Positions 1-9,812 of a DNA stretch of 64,000 nt are shown here, piece after piece. Position numbers and translations under genes: made by a program. Every line of letters begins with the position of its first letter. Position 1 is the stretch's first letter. The stretch is from the NCBI GenBank assembly GCA_023078685.1, contig JALGAS010000002.1:2480001-2544000 (forward strand). Direction: 5' to 3'. The notes beneath the pieces are model-generated. The model did not search any database and was not told where the DNA came from. It worked only from the letters and a program-made list of their open reading frames with translations. This DNA comes from Neopestalotiopsis rosae (lineage: Eukaryota; Ascomycota; Sordariomycetes; Amphisphaeriales; Sporocadaceae).

Positions 1-300
1 GACAAGTGATATGTGAACAGGTGTCGATGCTCGATTCCCCAACCAGAACCAGACCAAGCACTGCTGGCAGAACTACGTCGACTACCACAAGTGTATCAAC
101 GCCAAGGGCGAGGACTTTGCCCCTTGCCGCCAGGTACGACTTCAGCCCGGACGCCCGGCTTTCTATGCGGAGCATGCGATTTTAACATGATGATTATTTA
201 GTTCTTCCTTGCCTACCGATCCCTGTGCCCCAGCGGTTGGTACCAGCGATGGGACGACCAGCGTGAGGCCGGTAACTTCCCTGCCAAGCTGGACGTATAA
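1..300 (+). CDS. COX12: Cytochrome c oxidase subunit VIb (COX12/COX6B), 3' part
   Basis: This is the 3' part of the gene for the small intermembrane-space subunit VIb of cytochrome c oxidase, which bridges the two monomers of complex IV. An intron ends at 20 (AG); an exon runs 21-133, a 68-nt intron 134-201, and the last exon 202-300 ends in TAA. The protein reads ...[14 protein letters not shown], then a CX9C pair ([11 protein letters not shown]) and a CX10C pair ([12 protein letters not shown]), the twin-Cys coiled-coil-helix fold that is oxidised by the Mia40 system. The C-terminus [15 protein letters not shown] is typical of fungal orthologues. The start codon and first exon(s) lie outside the window. 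The identification is firm because both Cys pairs and the flanking residues match the family; the 5' exon border at 21 is inferred. Confidence 0.95.
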
Positions 301-876
301 ATGTATCCGACGGTTTTAGAGACGGGTGATTACTGTATAAAGTGGACGGAGGCGCATTTCAGAAATTGGAAGGCCTAGTGGTGCTAGGATGTATCATAGA
401 TTCCTTTCGGCCAGACCAATACAGAGCATCGACCTGCTTATCTGCAATTTGTAAGATTTGCCAATTCCTCGCGTTTCCCACGGATTGAAACATTTTTGCT
501 GGATACTTGAATTGTCAATACTACAGCCATCAACTAGGCGGTATCTTAGAAGTACCAAGCTATAGTCGGGGATCGATGACGTTTCTTTTTTGACCGCTCA
601 AGGACAGACAGTAGATAATGCTCAGTCTGCGTGGGAGTGCTGAGACACATGACATCCGCCATATTACTACCGAATAGCAAATCATTCTTAGTGACCGGGG
701 ACGTTGGAAAGTCGAATGCGAGCGCCATGAAAGGATATATTATAATTGTGAGAAAATGCAACACGATACGCTGAACGATCTTGGGCTTTTGTCTGGAAAG
801 CCCGCTATGATATAAACGCCAAAGTCACCAATGACCAATGCCTAAAAATTATTCCAATCCAAGTCGAATCATACAA
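301..876. other. Convergent 3' intergenic region
   Basis: This stretch lies between the stop codons of COX12 (+) and SDE2 (-) and should hold both 3' UTRs. A 72-codon open frame on the minus strand (546-764) has no recognisable content. I see no RNA gene, repeat or regulatory site. Confidence 0.6.
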
Positions 877-1698
877 CTACTCTTCGTCGCTGGAACTCAT
901 GAACTCATCATCTTCGTCGAAACCGGCAAAGGTCCGTGTGGCTGGTTGTTTGCCTTTCGAGATGAGTGGTGGCGAAACAGACTTTGAACTTGAGCCGGAA
1001 ATCTCTTGCTCATCATCTTCCGACGAGGAACTGCCCTTGGCCACGATATTGTCCGTGTAGTTGCCAGACTTGATGGCAGCCAGCACGGCATCTCGCGTCC
1101 TCTCGCCAGCTTCCTCCTTGTCCTCGACCCACTTGCCGTCCAGTCTGCCTTTGGTGTTGTGTTTGATTTCGTGCTCCTTCTGATCTGCAGCATCCACAAC
1201 GGCCTGCCAACGCTCTCGGCGCTTCTGCTTCTCCTTTTGTTCCATCTCCGGCTTAATGGCCAAGTATTCGGCCAGAGCCTTTGCCTCATTGACGGTTCGC
1301 AGCCGTCTACCGTCCAAGTTTCTGCTTGATCCATTCTCGTCGCCGTTCTTCTTCTTCCTTGATGACATGCGACCACCTGCAGCACGCAACTGAGATCCAA
1401 AACCTCCCTTTCCACCGCATAGCGGTGTCGAAAGTCGCAGCGACACAAAATCATCCTCTTCTGACAGTCCGCACACGGAGGCAAACGGCGTAGATGAGGG
1501 GATTATGGATGGCAAGAGCTGCTTATTCGAGGTCGTGGTCAAGACGAGACGGTGCTCTCTTGGGTCTGATGGTAGGCGTTGCTTGAGGCTGTCTGCTACC
1601 TCCTCGAGAGTTGCATCCGAGGACACTGGAAAAGACAATGTCGACGGGCCATACCCGGCAATACTGCTGACGAACACATTGATCGACGAGTTCTTCAT
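877..1698 (-). CDS. SDE2: Sde2 family splicing/genome-maintenance protein (ubiquitin-like precursor)
   Basis: The gene is a single exon of 273 codons. The N-terminal ~85 residues form a ubiquitin-like region ([12 protein letters not shown]..., ending [15 protein letters not shown]) followed by the conserved Sde2 block [12 protein letters not shown]. In fission yeast, Sde2 is made as a ubiquitin-like precursor, cut after the Gly-Gly of the GGKGG signature by deubiquitinases, and the Lys-starting C-terminal part joins the spliceosome and acts in intron-specific splicing and telomeric silencing. Here the GGKGG signature is intact. A middle basic helical stretch (about 105-165, [14 protein letters not shown]) and an acidic Ser-rich tail ([15 protein letters not shown]) follow. 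The frame is open upstream for another 92 codons, but the Met at 1698 starts the ubiquitin-like fold and is preferred. It is divergent from RPS10. Confidence 0.93.
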   Translation of the reverse strand: MKNSSINVFVSSIAGYGPSTLSFPVSSDATLEEVADSLKQRLPSDPREHRLVLTTTSNKQLLPSIIPSSTPFASVCGLSEEDDFVSLRLSTPLCGGKGGFGSQLRAAGGRMSSRKKKNGDENGSSRNLDGRRLRTVNEAKALAEYLAIKPEMEQKEKQKRRERWQAVVDAADQKEHEIKHNTKGRLDGKWVEDKEEAGERTRDAVLAAIKSGNYTDNIVAKGSSSSEDDEQEISGSSSKSVSPPLISKGKQPATRTFAGFDEDDEFMSSSDEE

Positions 1699-2346
1699 GG
1701 TGATGAGTGGTGGGCCAAAGCGACGTTCGCGACAGTGTATGATAGTGAAGTAGTCCTGGCGAGATGCCGCTGTAGTAGCAGCTGAGGTGACAAATCCGGA
1801 GTGGCGATCTTTGGCGCCTTTTGAGTTTCTCGTTTCCCCGTGGGATGAAGGTTTAATTGAAGGTATCTGGTGAATTTCTCTTGCTTCCCTCTTGTGTTGG
1901 AGGTGTTGCGTGGCCCAGTGGTGTTTATTATCGCGAAAGCGCAGAGGTTCTAGGTAGAGAGTCCCAACTTGCATGTATGTAGGTCAACGTTATCACGCGC
2001 ATTGGAAAGCCAAGCGCTACGATAAGGCAAAAGGCGGCAAGCACTCAAAGCACTGGCACTTTGGAGATCCGCATCTGCGGCAGGAGTCCGGCCCCACCTT
2101 TTTGCACCAGCCACAAAGAACCCTTGGCCCCAGACCAGAGCTGGATCTCCATCCAGGTGCTAAGCCACTTTTATCTCAGGCCCTATCGGTTGATTGGACC
2201 GCTAATTTTTGCGCACACAAGCTTCGCAAAATCCCCCTCGCGATTGCAACTTTCGAAAAAGCCCGTTCAAGAGCAAAGCGGATCGCCAATCCTTAACCAC
2301 CCAACAACCCTCGACGACATCTTGATCATCGCCCGACTCGCCCAAG
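1699..2346. promoter_or_regulatory. Divergent promoter region SDE2 / RPS10
   Basis: These 648 bp separate the start codons of SDE2 (-) and RPS10 (+), so both promoters and both 5' UTRs must be here. The minus-strand frame stays open through the left part, which is unlikely to be coding. I see no clear TATA box; the RPS10-proximal 80 bp are C-rich and A-rich as in leaders of highly expressed fungal genes. Confidence 0.55.
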
Positions 2347-2962
2347 ATGCTTATCCCGAAGGCTGACAGGAAGACCATCCACGAGGCTCTGTTCCGCGAG
2401 GGCGTCCTCGTCGCTCCCAAGGACTACAACCTCCCGAAGCACCCCGAGCTCGATGTCAAGAACCTCTATGTCATCAAGGCTCTGCAGTCCTTGACCAGCC
2501 GCGGCTACGTCAAGACTCAGTTCTCGTGGCAGTGGTACTACTACACCCTGACCCCCGAGGGTCTCGACTACCTCCGAGAGTGGCTTCACCTGCCCGCCGA
2601 GATCGTGCCTGCTACCCACATCAAGCAGCAGAAGTCCCACGTTCCCCCCAGAGGCATGCTGGGCGGTGAGGGCGAGCGCGAGCGCCGCCCCTTCGGCCGT
2701 GGCCGTGGCGGTGACCGTGGCGACCGTGAGGGTGGCTACAGACGACGTGACGCTGGTGAGGGCAAGGAGGGCGGCGCCCCTGGCGAGTTCAACCCTCAGT
2801 TGTGAGTGGCCCTGCAGATATTGGGTTTTTGGTTCAAATTTTCCCAGGCCGGGAGAGAGAGAAGCCAATTATCACGAGAAGAGCGAAAAAACGTATGCTA
2901 ACATTTTATTTTCTAGCCGTGGTGGATTCGGCCGTGGCCGCGGTGCTGCTCCTCCCTCGTAA
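2347..2962 (+). CDS. RPS10: 40S ribosomal protein S10 (eS10)
   Basis: The gene has two exons, 2347-2801 and 2917-2962, giving 166 aa. The 115-nt intron (2802-2916, GTGAGT..CTAG) has a TGCTAAC branch site at about 2897-2903; without splicing the frame stops right after the junction, so the intron is required. The N-terminal ~95 residues are the eS10 winged-helix domain ([50 protein letters not shown]). The tail is an RGG/Arg-rich segment ([15 protein letters not shown]) and ends [15 protein letters not shown], the last part from exon 2. eS10 sits at the mRNA entry side of the 40S head and is a target of ribosome quality-control ubiquitination. Length and motifs match fungal orthologues. Confidence 0.97.
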
Positions 2963-3719
2963 GGGAGCATACGTGCCAATTTCTCAATGGACAACTCCTT
3001 CGACGCATAAGGCAGTAGGCATGGGGTGGAACAACCGACATGTACACAATGGACTGGAGGGCACCTACAACATGGTCAATCTACCGCTCGCATGATAGAA
3101 ACTCGTGGGGGAAAAACTCGGATGCACTGGTGGGAGTTATTAGGGATCATGAAACCCTCGGAACCGTCTACTGCGAATAAGGGTCATTGCTTTTGATGTC
3201 ATCAAGAATTGACTTCGTCTCACGATTAATATGTGAAATGACTGAACCGTTCACCATATGCCTGCGAATTGACCAATTGGGACTTCAAAAACGACTAACA
3301 AAAAGTATTACCAAATACGTATGATAATTCCGGCAGTTATCGTCCAAGACTGTCGCTTTCGACAGCGCCAACTACTATGTATAAGAACGGACTGGCTGTC
3401 AGCTGCGAGTCCACCACGTTTGGTGGATTGTAATATCTGGCTGCTTGAACAAGGCGCAGCTGACTACTGTTTCCTGCTTGGTTTTGATGATCTTGCCAGG
3501 TATACGATATCTGCGATTCATATATTACCAGATCCGGAGCTTTACTCCGGTGCGACTCGCAGCACCCGATCAGATGACTCCTGCTCTCGATGCAGTATAA
3601 CAATACCCAATCATGAAGTCAGAATAGATGTACAATATCGCTGTGGCTGCAAATTTCCTTCGGCATTGGACATTCGTAGCATGTTAGATTTATACTTGCA
3701 TCGATGCGATGATCTGAGT

Positions 3720-4200
3720 TAAACATGGCCATCCATGAGTTTCGATGGCAGAAACGAATGAGTAACAGAAAATGGCAGGATGATCACTTTTGAGCGGTAT
3801 CGTGAGGTGCTCCACTCCGCACGATGCATGTCTCGAAGGCCACGATGTCGGCTCCAGCAGAAGATAGTATGGATTTCCGGAGGAAGATCGTTTGAGTAGC
3901 TGGAGTGCAACGATCGTCGAATGTGTCAACGTGACGTATTCTTCGAGGAGTTCAAAATTGTTCAGTAGAAATCCAGAACTATGGACAAGAATGCGACTTC
4001 TCATATTTGATTCGCGATGCTCCTCTTGTCGTTGACCGTGCAGAATGCCGCATGGATCTACTCTGTTGCAGCGTGCGCAGGGCGAATGAAACGAACCGGG
4101 GATTGACCTCCAAGTTCCGAGTGTCTCACCGAGTGATTCTCCAGATTCAAGCCAGGTCAGGCCATGCGTGGTTATGAGTAGGGCTCTAACGACAAACGGC
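3720..4200 (+). pseudogene. Possible decayed gene, family undetermined
   Basis: On the plus strand several adjacent reading frames carry protein-like sequence but none stays open: MAIHEFRWQKRMSNRKW then a stop near 3790, FERYREVLHSARCMS in the next frame, MSAPAEDSMDFRRKIV in a third, FFEEFKIVQ around 3940 and YLIRDAPLVVDR around 4005-4040. Such frame alternation without usable splice sites is what a frameshifted relic looks like. The minus strand also has a 260-codon open frame (3690-4472), whose product has no recognisable motif. I cannot name a family; a very weak resemblance to the start of fungal alcohol acetyltransferases was noted but is not evidence. Confidence 0.25.
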
Positions 4201-4814
4201 AGTTCAGGTTGGCTTGGTTGGGGAAAACTGCATGGGGTTGTTCTTTTGTCTCGGGAGTGTACAACACTTGAACATTTTTTTAGACACGAAGGTTCGGTTA
4301 CGATGCATTGCAACTTGACATATTTATAGCCGCGTCCAATACACACAAGACGTCCGTGATGCGAGGGGAACCTTTGACTCAGCAATACTAAAAACGGAAA
4401 ACTGTTTACAAGAGCAACGACGCGAGAGGATACATATTGACACGAAAAAGACAGCGAAGAGATCGCGATCAAGGCTCTGTATTCTAGACCGTATGGACGC
4501 CGCTAGGATTATACCCCCCGAGCTTTAGGCCGAATATGGGGCCAGATGGTGCTGCCAAAAGACCGATGACGTCTGCGCGTGAAGAGCTGCGAAATCTCGC
4601 GTGCAAAAAAAAGTTAGCCAACAGCCATACAGCCCAGCAGCACCAGAAAAGCCCAGGCACTGCAGCTCTTTTCCCCCTAGAGCGCGACGGCAACCCCACT
4701 AGAAGGGCGGCTCTTCAAGGCATTCTATGGCTCGCTGTCCTTCTATGGACCGACCGGGTTCCATCGTGATTGGTTGCTGGTGACCGCCCTTGGAACCTGG
4801 TCGCCTGGTCGCAC

Positions 4815-4827
4815 CCCCACAGCGGGG
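4815..4827. promoter_or_regulatory. Paired CreA/CRE1-type sites
   Basis: CCCCAC (4815-4820, reverse complement GTGGGG) and GCGGGG (4822-4827) both fit the SYGGRG consensus of the carbon-catabolite repressor CreA/CRE1 and are one base apart in opposite orientation. They lie about 520 bp upstream of the polyol dehydrogenase start codon. Closely spaced pairs are the functional form in known CreA targets; binding here is inferred. Confidence 0.45.
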
Positions 4828-5134
4828 AACTTGGATTGAAGCTGTGTAAGTCGTGCATGTTCAGTCCAAAGCAAGTCCAAAAAAAATATGCCCCTCCCTA
4901 ATGCCCAGAAGCAAGGACATGGGAAAACAGCTCCTTGGTTTGCTGCTGCAAGCGTGCCTGAGTTTCCGCATGCCTGGGATACATGGGCAATATCGAGATG
5001 GAGATGGGAAGAAAAACCGATGGGGCTTGCAGCTTTTGCGAGGATTTTTGTTTGTCATTGGATACGATATTCAGGTAGCCCATGAGGGATTGGTCGTTTG
5101 TTTCCCGAGAGTTCATGTCCAGTCTGCCCACCCC

Positions 5135-5157
5135 CCAATATCCAATCACCATATATA
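5135..5157 (+). promoter_or_regulatory. CCAAT boxes and TATA box of the polyol dehydrogenase gene
   Basis: Two CCAAT pentamers (5135-5139 and 5142-5146) are followed at once by TATATA (5152-5157), about 190 bp before the ATG at 5347. The interval to the ATG is rich in pyrimidine tracts (CTTCTTTTTTCTTGTG), as in strongly expressed fungal genes. Confidence 0.55.
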
Positions 5158-5346
5158 GTCCTTACCTTTCTCCCGCGTCGACCGCTCGAAACCTTACTTG
5201 AGATCTCTCCCAATTCACATTCCCATTCTTCTCTGTCCCGTTGACCTTGTGCTGTTCAACTTCTTTTTTCTTGTGATACCCCCACTTCTGTTCACTATCC
5301 ATACCTCTCAACACATACCCTCTTCCATACAACACATATTGTCAAA

Positions 5347-6914
5347 ATGGCCGCCGAATTGCCCAAGACCATGAAGGCTCTCAGGTTTGTCTCCCCGCTC
5401 GATTCTCCCCTGTCATCTTGGCAAATAGTCCAGAGCTTCTACTCGCCCCCATGTATAGAAGCATTGGCTGTCCAATCGCTGTCTGCGAGCCCAAAGCATA
5501 ATGACAGGATACTGATCCATTGTCCACACACAGATATGAGAAGCCCGAGGACTGGAGCATCGTCGAGGTGCCCCTGCCCAAGATGCGCGCTGGCGATGTC
5601 CTGATCAAGGTCAAGGTATGTCTCAGTAAACCTTCATCTCCATTGCCACCCCGTGCAAGCTCTGTACAGCTTCATATATCTGACATGTTCTTGATTCCAG
5701 GCTTGCGGTGTCTGCGGTACTGATCTGCACATTCACGAGGGAGAGTTCATTGCCAAGTTCCCTCTGATCCCCGGTCACGAGACCATTGGTGTTGTTGTCG
5801 GTAAGATGAGACGATCATTCGATATATAGAAGCTTCGCAGACTAAAGAGAACCATAGACATGGCCCCTGATGTCAAGGGCTTCAAGATTGGTGACCGTGT
5901 CGCCGCTGACAACTCTGAGCTTTGCGGTCACTGGTACGTTGCCCCGACTTGGTTTGACCCAGACCACTCAATTGACTTATGTGCTCCAGCTTCTACTGCC
6001 GAAGAGGCGAGGCTCTTCTCTGCGAGGACTTCTCCGCCCACGGTGTCCTGAACTTGGACGGTGGTTTCGCTGAATACGTTAGTCGCTCCACTATACCATG
6101 GCTGCCGGTCATATACTTACATCTGGTCTCCAGTGCAACTACCCCCAGGGCAAGCTCTTCAAGATCAACAACATCAGCGACGTCGACGCCACTCTCATCG
6201 AGCCCGCTTCCTGCGCCATGCACGGTCTCGAGAAGATCGCCCCCAAGGCCGGTTCCCACGCTCTCCTGATCGGCGCTGGTCCCACTGGTCTGATGATGGC
6301 CCAGTTCCTGTAAGAGCTCACAATGGACGCAAATATGAAGGCAGTCTTGCTGATAACCACAAACAGGAAGAACTCTGGTGTCTCCCAGTTGACCATTGCC
6401 GCCCCCGAGGGTCCCAAGATCGACCTCGCCAAGAGCCTCGATGCCGCCGATACCTACATCCCTCTGTCCCGCAAGGATGCCACCCCTCAGTGGGAGCAGC
6501 TCAAGAAGGACAACCCTTACGGCTTCGATATCGGTTCGTATTGTCGCGACTTGTATAATATCGTTTCGTTTTTGCTAACCACCAACAACAGTTGTCGAGG
6601 CTTCCGGTAGCTCCAAGGTCCTCGAGGACGCCATCAACTACGTCCGCCGCGGAGGCAAGCTCGTCTGCTACGGTGTCTACCCCAACTCTGCCCGCGTCTC
6701 GTGGCCTCCTGCCAAGATCTTTGGTGATGAGATCACCATCATCGGTTCCTTCTCCGAGACCTTCATGTTCCCCGCCACCGTCGACTACCTCGACAGCGGC
6801 AAGGTCAAGACCAAGGGTATCGTGAACAAGACCTTCAAGCTCGAGCAGTGGGGTGAGGCCCTGGAGAGCATCCGCAACAAGTCCGCCATCAAGGCCGCCA
6901 TTGTCTTTGACTAA
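5347..6914 (+). CDS. Zinc-dependent polyol dehydrogenase (D-arabinitol dehydrogenase-like, MDR family)
   Basis: Eight exons: 5347-5384, 5534-5615, 5701-5800, 5858-5933, 5990-6077, 6134-6309, 6367-6533, 6592-6914; 1,050 nt, 349 aa. All seven introns are GT..AG and the frame closes only with all removed. The product is a medium-chain zinc alcohol dehydrogenase: catalytic zinc ligands Cys45 (GVCGTD), His66-Glu67 (PGHE), structural zinc cysteines 96, 99, 102 and 110 (ELCGHCFYC...LLC), and a Rossmann motif [13 protein letters not shown] near residue 175. Overall it resembles D-arabinitol dehydrogenase ARD1 of rust fungi and related sorbitol/arabinitol enzymes that oxidise a polyol with NAD(P)+. 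The exact substrate is inferred. Upstream CreA-type sites, CCAAT and TATA boxes suggest carbon-source control and strong expression. Seven introns in 350 codons is intron-rich for its neighbours. Confidence 0.9.
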
Positions 6915-7446
6915 GCATGTGGGGCTTGACGTATAGAGAAGGACCCAATAATAGATGGCATATTCAAATCTATAGAGGGTAGTGAAGATCTGAAACGGAT
7001 ATGGTAAAACTTCCGGGCGAGTGAAATTGGGAGGAACAATAACAAAAGGGCGAAAAGTTTAGGTCAGCGCAAATAACGAATACCATTTATGATTGATGAT
7101 AGAAACCCTCAACTTAACAACTGTATATTTAAATGAATGTCAATTGTCCATCAAGGTAGTATTGTACATGAGGTGCCGCACGCTCCACATCAATGCCAGC
7201 AGGGTTCTCGGCTCAAAATGGTGGTTCACATATAAAAACGGGATGTGACGGTGCAGCCCAATTAATTCAACGTATACTCCACAGAATGGCGGGTGGTACC
7301 TGGGTATGTAACCAAAACGTCATCAATCCTAAAGTAGCTTCTTGACTCCCCGCTCTGCCAGATTTGCACGACTATAACCATGCCTGCCAAGATATATAAA
7401 CATTTCAAGAGAAATCACACTTATTGTTGATTACACGCGGAACAAT
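6915..7446. other. Intergenic: dehydrogenase 3' UTR and SDR promoter
   Basis: The left half is the 3' UTR of the polyol dehydrogenase and contains TGTATATTTA near 7124. The right part is the promoter of the short-chain dehydrogenase, with a TATA box at 7393-7400. Nothing else is seen. Confidence 0.55.
7393..7400 (+). promoter_or_regulatory. TATA box of the SDR gene
   Basis: TATATAAA lies 47 bp upstream of the ATG at 7447, which implies a short leader of about 15-20 nt. The match is perfect; function is inferred from position. Confidence 0.5.
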
Positions 7447-8382
7447 ATGCCAACGGCAGTCGTGACTGGAGCAAACTCGGGTATCGGTCATGAATTCGCA
7501 AAGCTTCTCATAAAAGAGGTGAACAACCCCCAATGGACTCAAACACCAGAACATTGCATAATACAAGCTAGAGGACCATTACTAATTAGCACCTAAACCA
7601 GGGCTACAATGTCTACGCTGGGGACGTGAATAATGGCGACAAGCTGCAATCCCTCTCGTGCCATACATCCCAGCTGGACGTGTCGTCGCCCGAGTCGATT
7701 GCCGCCTTTGCGGCGTCCTTTGGCGACGAGCAGCCGCTCGACTTGCTGCTCAACGTCGCCGGCATCATGGCGCCCCATAAGGCGGACGCGCTCGAGACGG
7801 TGGATATGGAGACGCTGCATCGCGTGTTTGCCGTGAATACGTTTGGGCCGCTTCTTCTTACGCAGGCTCGTAAGTAATCTTTCGGTGTTTCTGCTGCATT
7901 TGTTTTGAATTGCTTTATATGATAGTACTTCCTTGTTATCTACTTGCCGTCAAGGACAGACATGCATGGGAGAATATCGTCCCCCAAGTATACATTTAGC
8001 ATCACTAACTCTCGCAACAGTCCTCCCCGCCCTCCTGCGCTCCACCGGCCCGCCCAAAGTAGGCGTCGTGTCCAGCCGCGTGGGCAGCATCGCCGACAAC
8101 GCCACGGGCGGCCTGTACGCCTACCGCGCCAGCAAGGCGGCCGTCAACGCCGTGTGCAAGAGCATGAGCGTCGACCTCGGCGGCCGCGGCGTCGTCGTCG
8201 TCATTCTGCACCCGGGCATCGTCCGGACCGGGCTCGATCCTGGGTCCGCGGCGCATCAGGCTGGGGGCGAGGCTATTGAGCCCGACGAGGCGGCGGAGAA
8301 GCTCTGGAAGGTTATGCGTGGCAAGGGACTGGAGAACACGGGGCGCTTTTGGCATCGTGAGGGTCATGAGTTGCCTTGGTGA
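7447..8382 (+). CDS. Short-chain dehydrogenase/reductase (classical SDR)
   Basis: Three exons, 7447-7518, 7602-7869 and 8021-8382, give 233 aa. Introns 7519-7601 and 7870-8020 are GT..AG. The protein has the SDR cofactor motif TGANSGIG at residues 7-14, NVAGIMAP (NAG motif) near 80, and the catalytic Tyr-x3-Lys as YRASK near 155 with a preceding Ser (VVSSRVGS). The C-terminus has the PGIVRT turn seen in NAD(P)-SDRs. It resembles the C-factor/CsgA-like group of small SDRs that lack a long substrate loop; substrate is unknown. The third exon is strongly GC-rich, which is unlike the AT-rich second intron and flanks. It follows the polyol dehydrogenase on the same strand, 532 bp apart, so a shared polyol or sugar pathway is possible but unproven. 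Confidence 0.9.
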
Positions 8383-8834
8383 GCATGGAACAATGAATTT
8401 GATCTATTTGACGGGGCTGAAGGCAAAGATACTTCATTGTCATTGTATGCTCATTGTGCTATCTGCTTCCTCAGAGAGTATAATGCCGATTATCCAAATG
8501 AACCATTGTGAGAACGATATCACTTTCCACAAAAGAGTCGACTCGCACGAAAGATCCAGAAGCCGATTCGACGATGGTTCAAAATAAGTCAATGGTTCAA
8601 GTCATTGTTTGGTTTGCGAACAAAACATAGTTCAAGGACACAATGAGAGGAAAGTATATTCTTAAGATATCTCCGCTTTGTTTAATTCTTCCATGTCATT
8701 CAGGTCTGTTCTTGGCAATATCGCATTGTAGCCAAGAATGGATATATAAGTACATGAATTTCAAGGGGGAAATTGGCTAGGTTCATCGGCATCAAAATCA
8801 AGCTTCAGAGTGCAACTACCAAGCAAACCTCAAG
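8383..8834. other. Intergenic with TATA box of next gene
   Basis: AT-rich spacer between the SDR gene and the 325-aa protein gene. It holds TATATAA at 8743-8749, 86 bp upstream of the ATG at 8835. No other feature is seen. Confidence 0.5.
8743..8749 (+). promoter_or_regulatory. TATA box of the 325-aa protein gene
   Basis: TATATAA is placed 86-92 bp upstream of the start codon at 8835, a usual distance for a fungal TATA promoter with a short leader. Confidence 0.45.
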
Positions 8835-9812
8835 ATGAATCAGAACGCAGCAACCGCCAACCAGATGCAGGCATCTACAATCTCTAACATCATCGTTATG
8901 GTAAACGAGTACACATGCGGATGCAAGAGACACCACGTTCATGGGCCAGACCCCTATGACATCCTTGGCGAGCACACCAAAGACGTGGGCTTTGTGCGCC
9001 GTCACCGCTTTATCTGGGACGCGACCACGGACGCTGAAGAGCCTGTTCCCAGAAATGACCCCTTTTGGGCGGCACCGGAGAGAAAAGGTAAGTGTCTGGA
9101 CTGCAACTGGTTTGCTTATTTCAAGAGTCTGGGAGACGACGACGTCTTGGCGGAGAAACAGACGGAAGTAATCACCAAGAACCGGTTATTGGCGGTCAAG
9201 AACATGACTCGGGAGCAGCTCGAAGCACAGGTCGAGAATTACGAGAGCCAAAGTCAGTACTGGGCAGCGCAAGTTGCCCAGTCGGAGGTGCAGATTGCCG
9301 AGATCAACAAGTTCATAGTAAACAAGCTGGTGGACCACCTCTACTGGCTGGGCGCACAGGGACAAGAGGCCGGCCACATGATCATTCACCTCCTGAGGAG
9401 CATCGAGTCGCTTCCCGATTATCTGGATCGTAATCACTTCATAGCGATCGTGGCCCAGCGGTGCGGGACAGTCTTTGCTGACACCAAGATATCAAAGATG
9501 GCGTTCTTTTTCGCGACTCAACTTGGCTTCGGCACGGTCTTTTGGCCGCATCTCCGGAGCGCTTACCAGGCGCAAAAAGAAAAGGAAAAAGAGTATGAGA
9601 AGAGGGTTGGTAAGTCTCAAGTTTTGCTTCCGACTGGTGTGCCTGATGCTGCTCCTGCTTCTGCTGCGGACGAATGGCAGCAGGCGTCACGCGCCTTTCA
9701 AGTACAGACGGAGTTGAAGGAAGCGGGAACCCGGATGAAGATCGTCAACTGGCAGCTTCAATTGGGCGAAGAGTCGTTCGATACAAATTTCGATGCAAAT
9801 GAAAATATATAA
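8835..9812 (+). CDS. Unrecognised 325-aa protein with Cys/His cluster and coiled coil
   Basis: I do not recognise this family. It is a single uninterrupted exon. Residues about 26-40 carry YTCGCKRHHVHGP and about 84-90 KCLDCNW; together the C-x-C, H-x-H and C-x2-C spacing could bind one zinc. A long charged helix follows (about 113-155: TREQLEAQVENYESQSQYWAAQV...), predicted coiled coil, then a helical middle region with a hydrophobic stretch (AFFFATQLGFGTVFW, near 222-236) and a second charged helix (YQAQKEKEKEYEKRV). There is no signal peptide. The TATA box upstream and clean stop (TAA) argue for a real gene. The lack of introns differs from the two genes before it. It could be a lineage-specific protein; a search of Hypocreales proteomes would decide. 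Confidence 0.7.
   Translation: MNQNAATANQMQASTISNIIVMVNEYTCGCKRHHVHGPDPYDILGEHTKDVGFVRRHRFIWDATTDAEEPVPRNDPFWAAPERKGKCLDCNWFAYFKSLGDDDVLAEKQTEVITKNRLLAVKNMTREQLEAQVENYESQSQYWAAQVAQSEVQIAEINKFIVNKLVDHLYWLGAQGQEAGHMIIHLLRSIESLPDYLDRNHFIAIVAQRCGTVFADTKISKMAFFFATQLGFGTVFWPHLRSAYQAQKEKEKEYEKRVGKSQVLLPTGVPDAAPASAADEWQQASRAFQVQTELKEAGTRMKIVNWQLQLGEESFDTNFDANENI

Larger units (their letters stand above)
2963..5346. other. 2.4-kb intergenic region with coding-like relic and dehydrogenase promoter
   Basis: The left part is the RPS10 3' UTR. Between about 3690 and 4480 the sequence looks coding in short pieces on the plus strand but the frame changes repeatedly, and a 260-codon open frame runs on the minus strand; this is listed separately as a possible relic. 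A 133-codon plus-strand frame at 3321-3722 is unrecognised and unsupported. The right part (about 4800-5346) is the promoter of the polyol dehydrogenase with paired CreA-type sites, two CCAAT boxes, a TATA box and a pyrimidine-rich leader. Confidence 0.6.
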
